A stretch of 64,000 nucleotides of DNA, from assembly GCF_900086645.1 (NCBI RefSeq), contig NZ_LT576451.1, positions 3,472,001-3,536,000 on the forward strand, in the 5' to 3' direction. This DNA comes from Curtobacterium sp. 9128. GTDB taxonomy: Bacteria > Actinomycetota > Actinomycetes > Actinomycetales > Microbacteriaceae. Below, in pieces: positions 1-9,139 of this stretch. Position numbers and translations under genes: made by a program. Below the pieces are notes generated by a model. The model did no database searches. It saw only the letters and a list, made by a program, of their open reading frames with translations, and was not told the DNA's origin. How positions within the stretch are numbered: position 1 is the stretch's first letter; every line of letters begins with the position of its first letter.

Positions 1-19
1 ACCTGCAGGATCGGATCGG

Positions 20-1687
20 TCACTTGCCGAGCGAGACCTTGAGGTAGTTCGGGTACGCCGGGAAGTCCGCGATCTGGAAGTTCTGCACGTTCGATCCGGC
101 GAGGAACGACTGCTTCGCGTAGGTCAGCGGGACGACCGGGGCGTCGGCCATGATCTTCCGGTCCGCCTCGGCCCAGAGCTTCTGCGCCGCCTTCTGGTCG
201 ATCGTGCCCGTGGCCTTCTCGATGAGGGCGTCGACCTCGGGGTTGCTGTACTTCGACACGTTGTAGCCGCCGTCGCCGATCTCCGACGATGCGTAGAGCG
301 GCTGGATGTTGGCGTTCGCGCTCGGGAAGTCGGGCTGCCAGCTGAACAGCGCGAGGTCGAAGTCGCTGCCGTCGGTCGTCGCCGTGTAGAACGAGTCGAT
401 GTCGAGCGGCTTGAGCGTCACGGTGATGCCTGCCCGCTTGAGACCGGCCTGCAGCGCCTGCGCCTCGGCGAGGTTCGACGAGTCGTTCTGCGTCACGAGC
501 GTGAGCTTCAGGTCCGTGACACCGGCGTCGGCGAGGAGCTTCTTCGCCTTGGCGACGTCACCCGTCGGACCCGGCTTGTACAGGTCGTAGTCCTGCCGCC
601 CGGCGATGCCCGGCGTGATGAGGGTCGACGCGTAGGTACCGGCGAGCGCGCCACCCGCCGCGATCCGGTACGACTTCTTGTCCACCGCGTACTGCAGCGC
701 CTTGCGCACCTGGAGGTCCTTGAGGGAGTCCTTCTGCGTGTTGATCGCCATGTAGTTGATCGGGCCGGCCTTCGACGTCGCCAGGCGGTCCTGTGCAGCA
801 GGGTTCGACCGGACCTGGTTCAGCTCGGCCGCACCGAGGTAGGTCGCACCGAAGGAGTCCTTCGCGTCGCCGTTGTCGGCGATGAGCGTCTGGGTGACCG
901 TCGACGGGTCCTGGCTCTCCTTGAACACGACCTTCGACGGACCCGCGGTGCGGACGTCGTCGGTCTTCGCGCTCCAGGACTTGTTCCGGACCAGCGTGAT
1001 CTGCGAGCCCTGCTGGTTCGACTCGACCTGGTACGGGCCGGACGCGACCGGCTTGGCGTCGTACGCACCGGTGTCGGTGCCGTCACCCTCGGGGACCGGG
1101 GCGAACGCGGGCATCGACACGAGCCACGGCCAGTCGCCGTACGCCGCGTTCAGCTTGAACACGATCGTGGAGTCGTCGGGCGTCTCGATGCTGTCGAGGC
1201 TCTTGCCGTCGAACGGGCCCTTGTAGTCCGCCCCGCCGACCAGCAGCGACTTGTGGTAGCTCAGACCGCCGGTGAGCGTCGGCGCGAAGGAACGCTCGAT
1301 GCCCCACTTGATGTCCTTCGTGGTGATCGGCGTCCCGTCCTGGAACTCCAGCCCCTTCTTGAGGTGGTACGTCCAGGTCTTGCCGCCGTCGCTCGAGTCG
1401 CCGGTGTTCGTCGCGAGGTCCGGGACCACCTTGGCGGTCTTGCCGGGCTGCACGTCCCACGCCGTCAGGCGACGGAGCACCAGGCCGAGCGTGGTGATGT
1501 TGAGGTTCTGGCTCGTCGCGGGGTCGAGGTGCACCGCGGTCGCCGTCGTGAGGATGTTGAGCGTGCCGCCCTTGCTGGTGCCGGCCGTCGCGTCGTCCGA
1601 GGCACCCCCGCCCGAGCAGCCGGTGAGGACCAGGGCTGCGGTTGCGGCCACGGCCGCGGTGATGGTCAGGCGCTTCGGGCGTCTCAT
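20..1687 (-). CDS. Family 5 (peptide/nickel-type) ABC transporter substrate-binding lipoprotein
   Basis: Extracytoplasmic solute-binding lipoprotein of the SBP_bac_5 family, 555 residues. The start chosen is the ATG that gives a clean lipoprotein signal: MRRPKRL, a hydrophobic stretch and the lipobox LTGC with Cys24. It is preceded by GAGGAG about 10 bases upstream; the longer reading frame adds an implausible Cys/Pro-rich leader. Family-typical blocks include the N-terminal LVLRRLTAWD region and GLEFQDGTPITTKDIKWGIERS. Its permease and ATPase partners would lie to the left of position 1, since the gene points out of the window. The substrate (oligopeptide, dipeptide or another ligand) cannot be told from the sequence. 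Confidence 0.9.
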   Translation of the reverse strand: MRRPKRLTITAAVAATAALVLTGCSGGGASDDATAGTSKGGTLNILTTATAVHLDPATSQNLNITTLGLVLRRLTAWDVQPGKTAKVVPDLATNTGDSSDGGKTWTYHLKKGLEFQDGTPITTKDIKWGIERSFAPTLTGGLSYHKSLLVGGADYKGPFDGKSLDSIETPDDSTIVFKLNAAYGDWPWLVSMPAFAPVPEGDGTDTGAYDAKPVASGPYQVESNQQGSQITLVRNKSWSAKTDDVRTAGPSKVVFKESQDPSTVTQTLIADNGDAKDSFGATYLGAAELNQVRSNPAAQDRLATSKAGPINYMAINTQKDSLKDLQVRKALQYAVDKKSYRIAAGGALAGTYASTLITPGIAGRQDYDLYKPGPTGDVAKAKKLLADAGVTDLKLTLVTQNDSSNLAEAQALQAGLKRAGITVTLKPLDIDSFYTATTDGSDFDLALFSWQPDFPSANANIQPLYASSEIGDGGYNVSKYSNPEVDALIEKATGTIDQKAAQKLWAEADRKIMADAPVVPLTYAKQSFLAGSNVQNFQIADFPAYPNYLKVSLGK

Positions 1688-1950
1688 GACGGTGGTGCTC
1701 CTCGTGGGGGTTGATGCTGCGGTGCTGCCGTGCTGCTGCGGCGGCGTCCATCCTGGCACCGGGCAGGGGCACCGGCACACGAGCACGACGCGCGACGAAA
1801 CAATCCAAGTCGTCTGTTACGGCCGGCCATTCCCGATCCACCGCAGCCGAGCTGATACTCCAGTTTCGGTAGGCTGCTCGACGGACCCGTGACACCGCCG
1901 GATCGTGGGCCCCGGGGCGAATGCGTGAAGCCCGGGCCGCTCCACGTCGA

Positions 1951-3231
1951 TCAGGCCGGTGCGCGGACGGCACGCCGGGCGATCGCGGCGGTCCCGAGTG
2001 CCGAGGCCAGGAACATCGCCGCGAGCACCGCCCACCCGACGGTACCGAGGTCGATGGCAGTCAGGGTCACCACGGCCGGAGCGACCATCGCACCCACCGC
2101 GTACCCGGTTCCGTACACACCCTGGTACGCGCCGACCCGATCCGCGGGCGCCATCTCGAAGCTCAGGCTCCACCCCGCCGCACTCGAGGTGATCTCCGCC
2201 AGCGAGTGCACGAGCGCCGCGACGACGAGCACCGCGCCGGCGATCGCCGCTGGCAGCCAGTCATCACCGGTGACCCACCCGGCTGCCGCCCACAGTCCGC
2301 ACGCCACCGCCATCAGCCATCCTGCGTGCACCATCGACCGGCCGGCGCCCGCGATCGTGCCCGTCCCCCGGCTCATGCGGACCTGCAGGGCGATGACGAC
2401 CGCGGTGTTCACGAGCAGCAGCGGCGAGACCAGGACGTCCGGCGCGACGGTGTGCCCGACGACCCAGAGCGGCACGGCGACCTCGAACAGTCCGAACTGG
2501 ATGCCGAACACCCCGGTCAGCGCGGTCACGCCGAGGAACCGGGCGTCACGGTACGGCGAGCGCCCGTCGCGGACCGGTTGCACGATCGACCCGGTCTCGG
2601 TCCGCTCGGCCGCCGGCACGTCGACCCGGGCTCGCGACAACCCGAGCAGCATGAAGGCCGACGCCACGAACAGCACACCGGCCGCGACCATCGTCACCCG
2701 GTACGCGGCACCGGTGCCGACCGCGAGCGGGATGGCCGCGAGGGCCGTCCCCGCAGCGATGCCGATGTTCGTGACGGTGCGCATGGTCGCCCGGACGCGG
2801 ACGCGCTCGCCGCCGGGGAAGGCGCGACCGATCGCGGCCGAGCGAACGGACGAGCCACCCTGCTGGGCCAGCGTGACGATCGAGGCCGTGACGACGAGGG
2901 ACGCCAGGTCGTGCACGAGGACGTACCCGATGAGCGCGAGCCCCTGGACCAGGTGCAGCCAGACGAGCATCCGCCGCGCGCTCCACCGGTCCGCGAGGTG
3001 TCCGAACCCGAGCGAGCTGAGGACTCCGACCGCCCCCGCGACGGTGAGCCCCAGGCCGACCGCGACCGCGGGGATCCCGACGATCGTGGTGAGGTAGAGC
3101 GAGGTCAGGGTGAAGAACGCCCCGCGGCCGACGGTGTCGACGAGGGTCACGGTGAGCAGGCGTCGGAGGGTCGCGTCCTGCCGGACGAGGGTGCGGATCG
3201 GGACCTCGGGGGCTGCCGTGCTGGTGCTCAC
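1951..3231 (-). CDS. MFS transporter, probable efflux
   Basis: Major facilitator superfamily protein of 426 residues with about twelve hydrophobic segments. The loop motif GHLADRWSARR after the second helix is the MFS signature region. The start is taken as GTG (protein begins VSTSTAAPEV) because AAAGGA sits about 9 bases upstream; an upstream ATG at 3288 would overlap the divergent neighbour. It is transcribed divergently from an ArsR-type regulator 55 bases away, the usual layout of a regulator controlling an exporter. The substrate is unknown; drug or metabolite export is an inference. Confidence 0.85.
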   Translation of the reverse strand: MSTSTAAPEVPIRTLVRQDATLRRLLTVTLVDTVGRGAFFTLTSLYLTTIVGIPAVAVGLGLTVAGAVGVLSSLGFGHLADRWSARRMLVWLHLVQGLALIGYVLVHDLASLVVTASIVTLAQQGGSSVRSAAIGRAFPGGERVRVRATMRTVTNIGIAAGTALAAIPLAVGTGAAYRVTMVAAGVLFVASAFMLLGLSRARVDVPAAERTETGSIVQPVRDGRSPYRDARFLGVTALTGVFGIQFGLFEVAVPLWVVGHTVAPDVLVSPLLLVNTAVVIALQVRMSRGTGTIAGAGRSMVHAGWLMAVACGLWAAAGWVTGDDWLPAAIAGAVLVVAALVHSLAEITSSAAGWSLSFEMAPADRVGAYQGVYGTGYAVGAMVAPAVVTLTAIDLGTVGWAVLAAMFLASALGTAAIARRAVRAPA

Positions 3232-3286
3232 GGATCCTTTCTGGCCGATCGGGGCAGCCGAACGAATCGATGTAGCGTGGGGCTTC

Positions 3287-4243
3287 ATGATCCGGTACCA
3301 GCTCGAGGCAAGCGACGTGTCGACGATCCGCTTCGGGATCTCCCCGCTGTCCGAGCTCGGACTCGGGTTGCGTGCGTTCCGGGCGCCCGAGCGCTACCCG
3401 CTGCAGCGGCCGTGGCTCGACGGCATCGCCGCCGTCCGACCGCTCCTCGACGACGAGGTCCTGCTCGGCCTCGTCGACGAGCGGCGGTGGGTGGCCGACT
3501 TCGTGAACCCGCGCCCGGAGTCGCCCCTGACGTCGTTCGACGACGAGCTCGTCGCGCTCGGCCGGATCACCCGGAAGCGCATGCACGACGACCTGGAGCG
3601 GGTGCACGGGACGGTCCCGACGGTGTTCACCGGCCGGCACGACGCCGTCGTCGCACGCCTCCAGCACGCCCTGTCCGACGCCTGGCGGCTCTGCTTCGCG
3701 CCGTACTGGCTCCGCATGCGCGCGGTGATGCAGTCCGACATCACGCACCGCGGACGCATCGCGGCGCACGAGGGTGTCGGCGCCGTCCTCCGCGGGCTCT
3801 CCGACTCGGTGCGCTTCGACGGCCGGAACCTCGACGTGCGGCTCTCGAGCCCGATCGCCCGCGACCGCCCGGTGCACGGCGAGGGCGTCACCCTGGTTCC
3901 GTCGATCTTCGTCGTCCGGGCGTCCACACCGATCGACGACGACCTGCCACCGACGATCATGTACCCGGCCAGGGGCCAGGGTGCGATGTGGTCAACCACC
4001 TCGCACCCCGACCAGAGCGCCGTCCGCGACCTGCTCGGCTCGACACGCGCCGGGCTCCTGCAGGCCCTCGGCGAACCGGCCTCGTCGACCGATCTCGCCA
4101 TGCGGTTCGGTGTCTCGACCTCCGCCGTCAACCAGCACCTCCGCGTGCTCGAGCGCAGCGGCATGCTCAACCGGACGCGGTACGGTCGCGCCGTCCTGTA
4201 CTACCGGAGCGACCTCGGTCAGGCACTCACCCGGGTGACGTAG
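3287..4243 (+). CDS. ArsR-family winged-helix regulator with long N-terminal domain (DUF5937-like)
   Basis: 318-residue protein. The C-terminal part, residues about 263-310, is a winged helix-turn-helix (STDLAMRFGVSTSAVNQHLR) followed by a wing ending in AVLYYRS, as in ArsR/HTH_20 proteins. The long N-terminal region resembles the DUF5937 type seen in actinobacterial ArsR-like regulators; that match is from memory. The ATG has no Shine-Dalgarno sequence. Instead TAGCGT (3273-3278) lies 8 bases before the start, suggesting a leaderless transcript. It is divergent from the MFS gene and probably controls it. Confidence 0.8.
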   Translation: MIRYQLEASDVSTIRFGISPLSELGLGLRAFRAPERYPLQRPWLDGIAAVRPLLDDEVLLGLVDERRWVADFVNPRPESPLTSFDDELVALGRITRKRMHDDLERVHGTVPTVFTGRHDAVVARLQHALSDAWRLCFAPYWLRMRAVMQSDITHRGRIAAHEGVGAVLRGLSDSVRFDGRNLDVRLSSPIARDRPVHGEGVTLVPSIFVVRASTPIDDDLPPTIMYPARGQGAMWSTTSHPDQSAVRDLLGSTRAGLLQALGEPASSTDLAMRFGVSTSAVNQHLRVLERSGMLNRTRYGRAVLYYRSDLGQALTRVT

Positions 4244-4264
4244 CCCCGCCCGGCCGCGGCCGGC

Positions 4265-4741
4265 TCAGCCGAGTAGTTGCGCCGCCCGAGCCAGGAACGC
4301 TCCGGAGGCGGCGAGTCCGAGGATGATCGCCGCCAGCGAGACGCCGAAGCCCGTGACGCGCGATCCCGTGAGCTGTCCGGCGCGTGCGAGACCGATCGCG
4401 CCGAAGACGATGCCGAGGATGCCGGGGATCGCGAACACGTTGAAGAGGAACGCGATCAGCGCGAGGACGAGGCCGGCGTACCCGAAGGGGTTCGCCGCCC
4501 GCGTCGCCCGGTCCTTCGCGATCCGGGCCTTCCGACCCCGCAGCACGGGTTCGTCGTTCCAGGCGGCCTGCTGCGGGTACTCGGACGGTGCGGGTGGGCG
4601 TGGCGGGGCCTCGTAGACGGGCGCGGCGGCCGTCGCGAGCTGCGGCGCGGGGGCGAGCTGCCCCCACCTGGCGCCGTCCCACCACCTGGTCCGACTCGGG
4701 TCCTGCGGGTCCGGGTACCACCCGGCGATCGGCAGCGTCAC
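4265..4741 (-). CDS. DUF2510 / DUF4190 small membrane protein
   Basis: 158 residues. Residues 5-28 carry the DUF2510 motif GWYPDP...RWWDGARW, common in actinobacterial membrane proteins. A Pro/Ala-rich linker follows, then hydrophobic segments at about 87-118 and 129-150 of the DUF4190 type (PFGYAGLVLALIAFLF, GILGIVFGAIGLARA). The GTG start is supported by GAGGGGAG 5 bases upstream. It converges with the ArsR-type gene, with 21 bases between the stops. No specific function is known for this family; residence in the cytoplasmic membrane is the only firm statement. Confidence 0.8.
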   Translation of the reverse strand: MTLPIAGWYPDPQDPSRTRWWDGARWGQLAPAPQLATAAAPVYEAPPRPPAPSEYPQQAAWNDEPVLRGRKARIAKDRATRAANPFGYAGLVLALIAFLFNVFAIPGILGIVFGAIGLARAGQLTGSRVTGFGVSLAAIILGLAASGAFLARAAQLLG

Positions 4742-4829
4742 TGTGCTCCCCTCGTTGCCTGCTCGGCAGCGTACGGCCGCAGCAGGTGGGCGCACAGACC
4801 CCAGTGCTGGTCACGCTGAGAGCGGCCGC

Positions 4830-4860
4830 CGGACGGGAGGCACGGCTCGCCTCCCGTCCG
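4830..4860. terminator. Hairpin of the GGAC-N-GGAGGC palindrome family
   Basis: Perfect 12-bp inverted repeat CGGACGGGAGGC / GCCTCCCGTCCG with a 7-base loop. It lies between the SDR gene and the downstream DUF2510 gene, where it would act as a terminator. It is one of six structurally complete copies in the window. Confidence 0.7.
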
Positions 4861-4886
4861 CGCGGTCGCCTCCCGCGGGCACCCGC

Positions 4887-5582
4887 TCAGGCGCGCAGCG
4901 TCGGACGGATCGAGATGGTCTCGAACTGCGCCTCGTGCGGAGCGTCGACGGCGACCCGCACCCCGGCGGCGATCGTCGACGGCTGCACGTACGACTCGTC
5001 GGATCCCTCCCGCCCCGACTCGCGCCGGATCATCCGCGCCATGTCGGTGTCGACGAAGCCGGGGTGCACGGACACCACCCGCACGCCGTGCGACCGTTCC
5101 TCCTCCCGGAGGCAGTCGGCCATCGTGCGGAGCGCGAACTTCGTCCCGGAGTACACGGCGCCGTCCGGGTAGGAGAACATCCCCGACCCGGAGTTGAGGA
5201 ACACGACGGTGCCGTGCGCCGCGCGGAGCGCCGGGAGCAGCCGCGCGGTCAGGTCAGCGACGCCGAACACGTTGACCTCGAACGACCGGCGCCAGTCGTC
5301 GCGCGTGAAGGTGTCGAACCGTCGTTCGTCGGCGATGCCCGCCGAGTGCACGAGGACGTCGAGCCGGTCGACCCCGAGCGTGGTGACCGCGGCGGCCAGC
5401 GAGTCCGCCTCACCCACGTCGCAGACGAACGGGACGACGTCCGGCAGCTCGTCGACGAGTGCGGCGAGCGCTCCCGCCGACCGGGCACCGACGATGACGG
5501 TGTGGGTCCGCGCCAGGTCGCGGGCGATCGCGAGGCCGATGCCCCGCGACGCACCCGTGACGAGCGCGACCGGACGCGTCAC
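4887..5582 (-). CDS. SDR-family NAD(P)-dependent oxidoreductase
   Basis: Classical short-chain dehydrogenase of 231 residues. The nucleotide-binding TGASRGIG is at residues 9-16, SGSG at 131-134 and the catalytic YSGTK at Tyr144/Lys148. The GTG start overlaps the stop of the upstream flavoenzyme by four bases (GTGA), so translation is probably coupled. It is the last gene of the seven-gene ABC-transporter/flavoenzyme operon and may process the carbonyl product of one of the oxidases. That role is an inference from position; the substrate is unknown. Confidence 0.88.
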   Translation of the reverse strand: MTRPVALVTGASRGIGLAIARDLARTHTVIVGARSAGALAALVDELPDVVPFVCDVGEADSLAAAVTTLGVDRLDVLVHSAGIADERRFDTFTRDDWRRSFEVNVFGVADLTARLLPALRAAHGTVVFLNSGSGMFSYPDGAVYSGTKFALRTMADCLREEERSHGVRVVSVHPGFVDTDMARMIRRESGREGSDESYVQPSTIAAGVRVAVDAPHEAQFETISIRPTLRA

Positions 5583-6787
5583 GCCCCGACCGCGGCGACG
5601 GAGCCGGCGTGGACGGTGCCGGCGTCGACCGGTGCCCCGTTCGCGAAGCGGTCCGGGTCGAGGAAGTCGATCACCGTGTACGGGGTCTCCCCCACGGTGA
5701 TCTGGGCGAGGAGCTCCCCCACCCCGGCGGCGTGCTTGAAGCCGTGCCCGTGGTCGCCGCCCGCGATGACGAGGCGCTGGTCGCCGTTCGGCCGTCCGAC
5801 CAGGAACTGTCCGTCCGGCGAGTTCGTCACCATGCACGGGATGGCCTTGACCGGCACCGGGTCGAGCTCCGGGAACGCGTCGGCGACCCACGACGACAGC
5901 TGCTCGATGTCGTCGCGGGGGTGGATGTACCGGTCGACGGTGTCGGCGTCGGTGTCCGCGAAGTTCGCGCCGGAGTCCTCCATGCCGATCTTCACCAGGT
6001 AGCCCTCGTCCGAGCCGTGCCCCCACAGGTGTCGACCGTCGGGCAGTTCGTGGATGAAGGCCGGGAACGCGTCGAGCGAGAACGACACCGACGAGTCGTC
6101 CTTCGGCTTGAACCAGTACAGCGGGGTGCGACGTGGGCGGAGGGGCAGACCGGGGACGAGCTTGCCGTTCCACGCCCCGGCCGCGACCACCGCCTGCGCC
6201 GCCTCGATCACGACGGTCGGGGTCGTGACCCGCACCCCGCCGTCGACCAGCTCGACCGACGTGACGCGGGTGTCGGTGAACACCCGGGCGCCGAGTGCGA
6301 TCGCCGCCTCCCCCTGCGCCCGCACGTTCTTCTCGGGGTAGCAGATGCCGGCTCCGGGGTCGAGGACGCCGACGGTGTCGTCCGCGGTGCCGCCGTACTG
6401 CGGGTACGCGCTGAGCAGCTCGTCGTGGTCCAGGTGCTCGACGTCGAGACCGGCCCGCGCGGCGGCGGCCGTGACCCCGGACACCGGGCGGGACGAGGGC
6501 GACCCGGTGGAGAGGCACCCGGTCTGCCGGACGTAGGTCTCGCCGTTCGCTTCGCCGAGGGCGGTCCAGAGCTCGAGTGACTTCTGCGCGATCGGGGTCA
6601 GGCCGGGGTGCTCCTGGCAGGCGATGCGGAACAGCCGGGTGGCGCCGTGCGAGGAGCCCATGTGGTGTCCGAGTCCGTACCGGTCGACGCCGACGACGTC
6701 CACGCCACGTGCGGCGAGACGCCACAGGGCCGCTGATCCGAACGCGCCGAGTCCGACGACGACGACGTCGGTGGTGGTGGTCTCCAT
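5579..6787 (-). CDS. FAD-dependent amine oxidase, MSOX/N-methyltryptophan oxidase-like, with covalent-flavin Cys
   Basis: 402-residue DAO-fold flavoenzyme. The Rossmann motif GLGAFG is at residues 12-17. GHGFK at 347-351 matches the flavin-contact motif of monomeric sarcosine oxidase (MSOX). Cys318, in CMVTNSPDGQF, aligns with the cysteine that carries covalent FAD in MSOX (Cys315) and MTOX (Cys308). Lys267 aligns with the oxygen-activating Lys265 of MSOX. The ATG has AAAGGA upstream. It is the third of three paralogous flavoenzymes in a row, 25 bases after the second and overlapping the SDR gene. Oxidation of a secondary or N-methyl amino acid is likely by family; the actual substrate is not known. 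Confidence 0.88.
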   Translation of the reverse strand: METTTTDVVVVGLGAFGSAALWRLAARGVDVVGVDRYGLGHHMGSSHGATRLFRIACQEHPGLTPIAQKSLELWTALGEANGETYVRQTGCLSTGSPSSRPVSGVTAAAARAGLDVEHLDHDELLSAYPQYGGTADDTVGVLDPGAGICYPEKNVRAQGEAAIALGARVFTDTRVTSVELVDGGVRVTTPTVVIEAAQAVVAAGAWNGKLVPGLPLRPRRTPLYWFKPKDDSSVSFSLDAFPAFIHELPDGRHLWGHGSDEGYLVKIGMEDSGANFADTDADTVDRYIHPRDDIEQLSSWVADAFPELDPVPVKAIPCMVTNSPDGQFLVGRPNGDQRLVIAGGDHGHGFKHAAGVGELLAQITVGETPYTVIDFLDPDRFANGAPVDAGTVHAGSVAAVGA

Positions 6788-6812
6788 GGGGTTCCTTTCG
6801 AGGGGTGCTGGA

Positions 6813-7997
6813 TCAACGACTGACGCGGCGGCCGAACCGCAGGCGGTCGGCCGCGGTGACGTTGACGGAGAAGCGGGAGGGGTCGAGGAAGGCGGCGGGC
6901 AGATCGGTGGCCCCCGTCGTCGCGTGGTCGGCGGCGACGATGCCCATCGCGGGGGCGAGCTTGAAGCCGTGCCCGGAGAACCCGCCGAGGACGGTGACAC
7001 GGTCGTCCCAGCCCAGCGGCCCGACGAAGGCGTCGTGGTCCGCGGTGTAGCCGTCCATGTACACGCCGGCGCGGACCACCTCGGGGACGACGCCGGGGAC
7101 GAGGGTGCGGATGGCGTCCCGGACCTCGTCGAACAGTGCATCGGGGGGTGTGCGGTCGAGGAGATCGGGATCCGCGACCCGGTCCCACCCGTTGTTCAGG
7201 CCGATCTTCACGGTGGCGCCGTCGATGGACGGCCAGCCGGAGATGTCGAAGCCGTCGGACTGGCGGACGAAGATCGGGAACACGTCCTCGGTGAACCGCT
7301 CGGGCGTCGCCGTCGGGAACCAGGTCATCACGATGCGGATGACCTCGTGCAGCGGCGTGATCCCCGGCAGGAGCTGGGACGTCCAGACGCCGGCCGAGAC
7401 GACGAGACGCGGGAAGCGGAACACCCGTTCGTCGGTGTGCACCTCGACGGCGGCGTCGGTCATCCGGATCTCCGTCACGCGGGCCCGTCGGTGGACGACG
7501 CCGCCGAGTCGCTCGGCCTCGGACGCGGCGAGCGCGACGGCGACCTCGGGGCGCAGGTACCCCGACTCGTGGTCGAGGTACGCGACGTCCCCGGCACGGA
7601 CCGCGTGCTGCGGGTACCGGCTCCGGAGGGCGTCCGTGTCGAGGAACTCGTGGTCGATGCCGTGCTCGGCGATCGAGCGGCCGACCGACTCCAGGAACGT
7701 GGAGCCGTCCGTCCCGATCATCAGCCCGCCGGTCATGTGCAGCAGTCGCACGCCGGTGTCGGCACCGAGTCGCTCCCACTCGGCGCGGGACCGGCGGAGG
7801 AGCGGCACGTAGTGACTGCCCTCGAGGTACGCGGTCCGGAACAGCCGGGACTCGCCACCGGCACCGGACCGGTCGTGTCCGGGGGCGAACTGCTCGAACC
7901 CGATCGCGGAGACGCCGCGTCGTGCGAGCTGCCACATCGTCTGGGCACCCATGGTGCCGACGCCGACGACGCCGACCTCCGCATCGAAGCGGGTCAT
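6813..7997 (-). CDS. FAD-dependent oxidoreductase, DAO fold, second paralogue
   Basis: 394 residues, similar to both neighbours along its whole length. It has GVGTMG at 12-17, GESRLFR near 48-54, Lys264 (in ATVKIG) at the position of the MSOX oxygen-activating lysine and GHGFK at 342-346. The covalent-flavin cysteine is replaced by Tyr313 (GVYMDGYTADHD), so FAD is predicted to be non-covalent or attached differently. Its ATG overlaps the stop of the upstream paralogue by four bases (ATGA). Substrate unknown; the close match to the first paralogue suggests a related amine substrate. Confidence 0.87.
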   Translation of the reverse strand: MTRFDAEVGVVGVGTMGAQTMWQLARRGVSAIGFEQFAPGHDRSGAGGESRLFRTAYLEGSHYVPLLRRSRAEWERLGADTGVRLLHMTGGLMIGTDGSTFLESVGRSIAEHGIDHEFLDTDALRSRYPQHAVRAGDVAYLDHESGYLRPEVAVALAASEAERLGGVVHRRARVTEIRMTDAAVEVHTDERVFRFPRLVVSAGVWTSQLLPGITPLHEVIRIVMTWFPTATPERFTEDVFPIFVRQSDGFDISGWPSIDGATVKIGLNNGWDRVADPDLLDRTPPDALFDEVRDAIRTLVPGVVPEVVRAGVYMDGYTADHDAFVGPLGWDDRVTVLGGFSGHGFKLAPAMGIVAADHATTGATDLPAAFLDPSRFSVNVTAADRLRFGRRVSR

Positions 7998-9139
7998 CGG
8001 AGCGTCGGGTTCCGTGCGAAGCGGTCTGCGCGGAACCGGCCGACCGGCAGCGCGGTCTCCCCGGTGAGCGCGAGGTCGGCGGCGGCGCGGCCGATCACCG
8101 GCGACATCTTGAAGCCGTGCCCGGAGAACCCGGCGAGCACGACGATGCGGTCGTCACCGGCGGTGTCCACGATGAAGTCGTGGTCGGCGGTCCACGCGTC
8201 GACCTGCACGGCGTGCCGGACCGCTGCGGGGACGGCGTCGGGCACGTAGCGACGGACGTACTCGTCGACGACGGGGACCAGCTCGTCCGGCATGCGTTGG
8301 TCGAGGTCGTCGGCGTTCCCGAGGTGGTCGAGCCCCGCCGCGAGCCCGACCTTGACGGTCGCCCCGTCGGTGGTCGGCCAGATGCAGAAGTCGACGCCGG
8401 CGTCACGGCACACGAACGGGAACCGCTCGGCCGCGAACCGGTCGGGGTGGCGCACCGGGTACCAGTGCACAGCGATCGACTGGACGTCGAGACGCGGCAG
8501 CTCGATGCCGCGGATCCGGTTCGACCAGGCACCGGCGGCCACCACCACACGGTCGAACGGGAGGCGCGCCCCGCCCTCCGTCACGACGGTCACCTCGGTG
8601 GGCCCCGGTTCCACGGCCACGACCGCGTCCCCGACGCTGACCGCGGCCCCGCGGTCGGTCGCGGCGCGCGCCGCGGCGGAGACGGACACCTCCGCTCGGA
8701 TCACGCCGGACCGCTCGTCGAGGACGGCGATCTCGTCGTCGTCCATGACGGTCTCGGGGAACCGGCCACGAGCCTCCAGGGCGGTCAGCACCTCGTGCGG
8801 CAGGACGTTCTCGGTGACGGAGGCGACCACGCCGCGCATGAAGGCGGACTCGGGCCGGCCGATCATCAGGCCGCGCGTGATGGAGAGCAGGTCGAGACCG
8901 GTCTCCGCTTCGAGCGCGCGCCACTCGAGGAGTGACTCGGCGAGGAGCGGGACGTACTCCGGCCCCTCCGCGTACGCGCTGCGGAAGAGCCGGGTCTCGC
9001 CGCCGGCCGCGCCGAAGGCGTGCCCTGGTGCCCAGCGGTCGAAGCCGACGGCGTCGACCCCGCGCCGGGCGAGCTGCCAGAGCGTCATCGCGCCCATGGT
9101 GCCCGTCCCGACGACGGCGACGCGGGGTCCGCCCGGCAT
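7994..9139 (-). CDS. FAD-dependent oxidoreductase, DAO fold, first paralogue
   Basis: 381 residues. It has GTGTMG at 11-16, GETRLFRSAY, Lys263 in ATVKVG and GHGFK at 340-344. The covalent-flavin position holds Gln312 (AVQVDAWTADHD) instead of Cys. The long reading frame covering this gene also runs antisense through the ABC ATPase, so the start was placed at the ATG whose A is the last base of the ATPase stop codon (TGATG), followed by [13 protein letters not shown]. It overlaps the next paralogue by four bases. Same family as monomeric sarcosine/N-methyl amino acid oxidases; substrate not determinable. Confidence 0.87.
   Translation of the reverse strand: MPGGPRVAVVGTGTMGAMTLWQLARRGVDAVGFDRWAPGHAFGAAGGETRLFRSAYAEGPEYVPLLAESLLEWRALEAETGLDLLSITRGLMIGRPESAFMRGVVASVTENVLPHEVLTALEARGRFPETVMDDDEIAVLDERSGVIRAEVSVSAAARAATDRGAAVSVGDAVVAVEPGPTEVTVVTEGGARLPFDRVVVAAGAWSNRIRGIELPRLDVQSIAVHWYPVRHPDRFAAERFPFVCRDAGVDFCIWPTTDGATVKVGLAAGLDHLGNADDLDQRMPDELVPVVDEYVRRYVPDAVPAAVRHAVQVDAWTADHDFIVDTAGDDRIVVLAGFSGHGFKMSPVIGRAAADLALTGETALPVGRFRADRFARNPTLR

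Noticed and set aside
1688..1786. Upstream extension of the family 5 binding protein
   Set aside because: It would put a Cys/Pro-rich leader before a perfect lipoprotein signal; the internal ATG has a good ribosome site.
1921..4326. An 801-codon plus-strand open frame
   Set aside because: It runs antisense through the MFS gene and out of frame through the ArsR-type gene; composition is Arg/Asp/Gly-rich, typical of a high-GC shadow frame.
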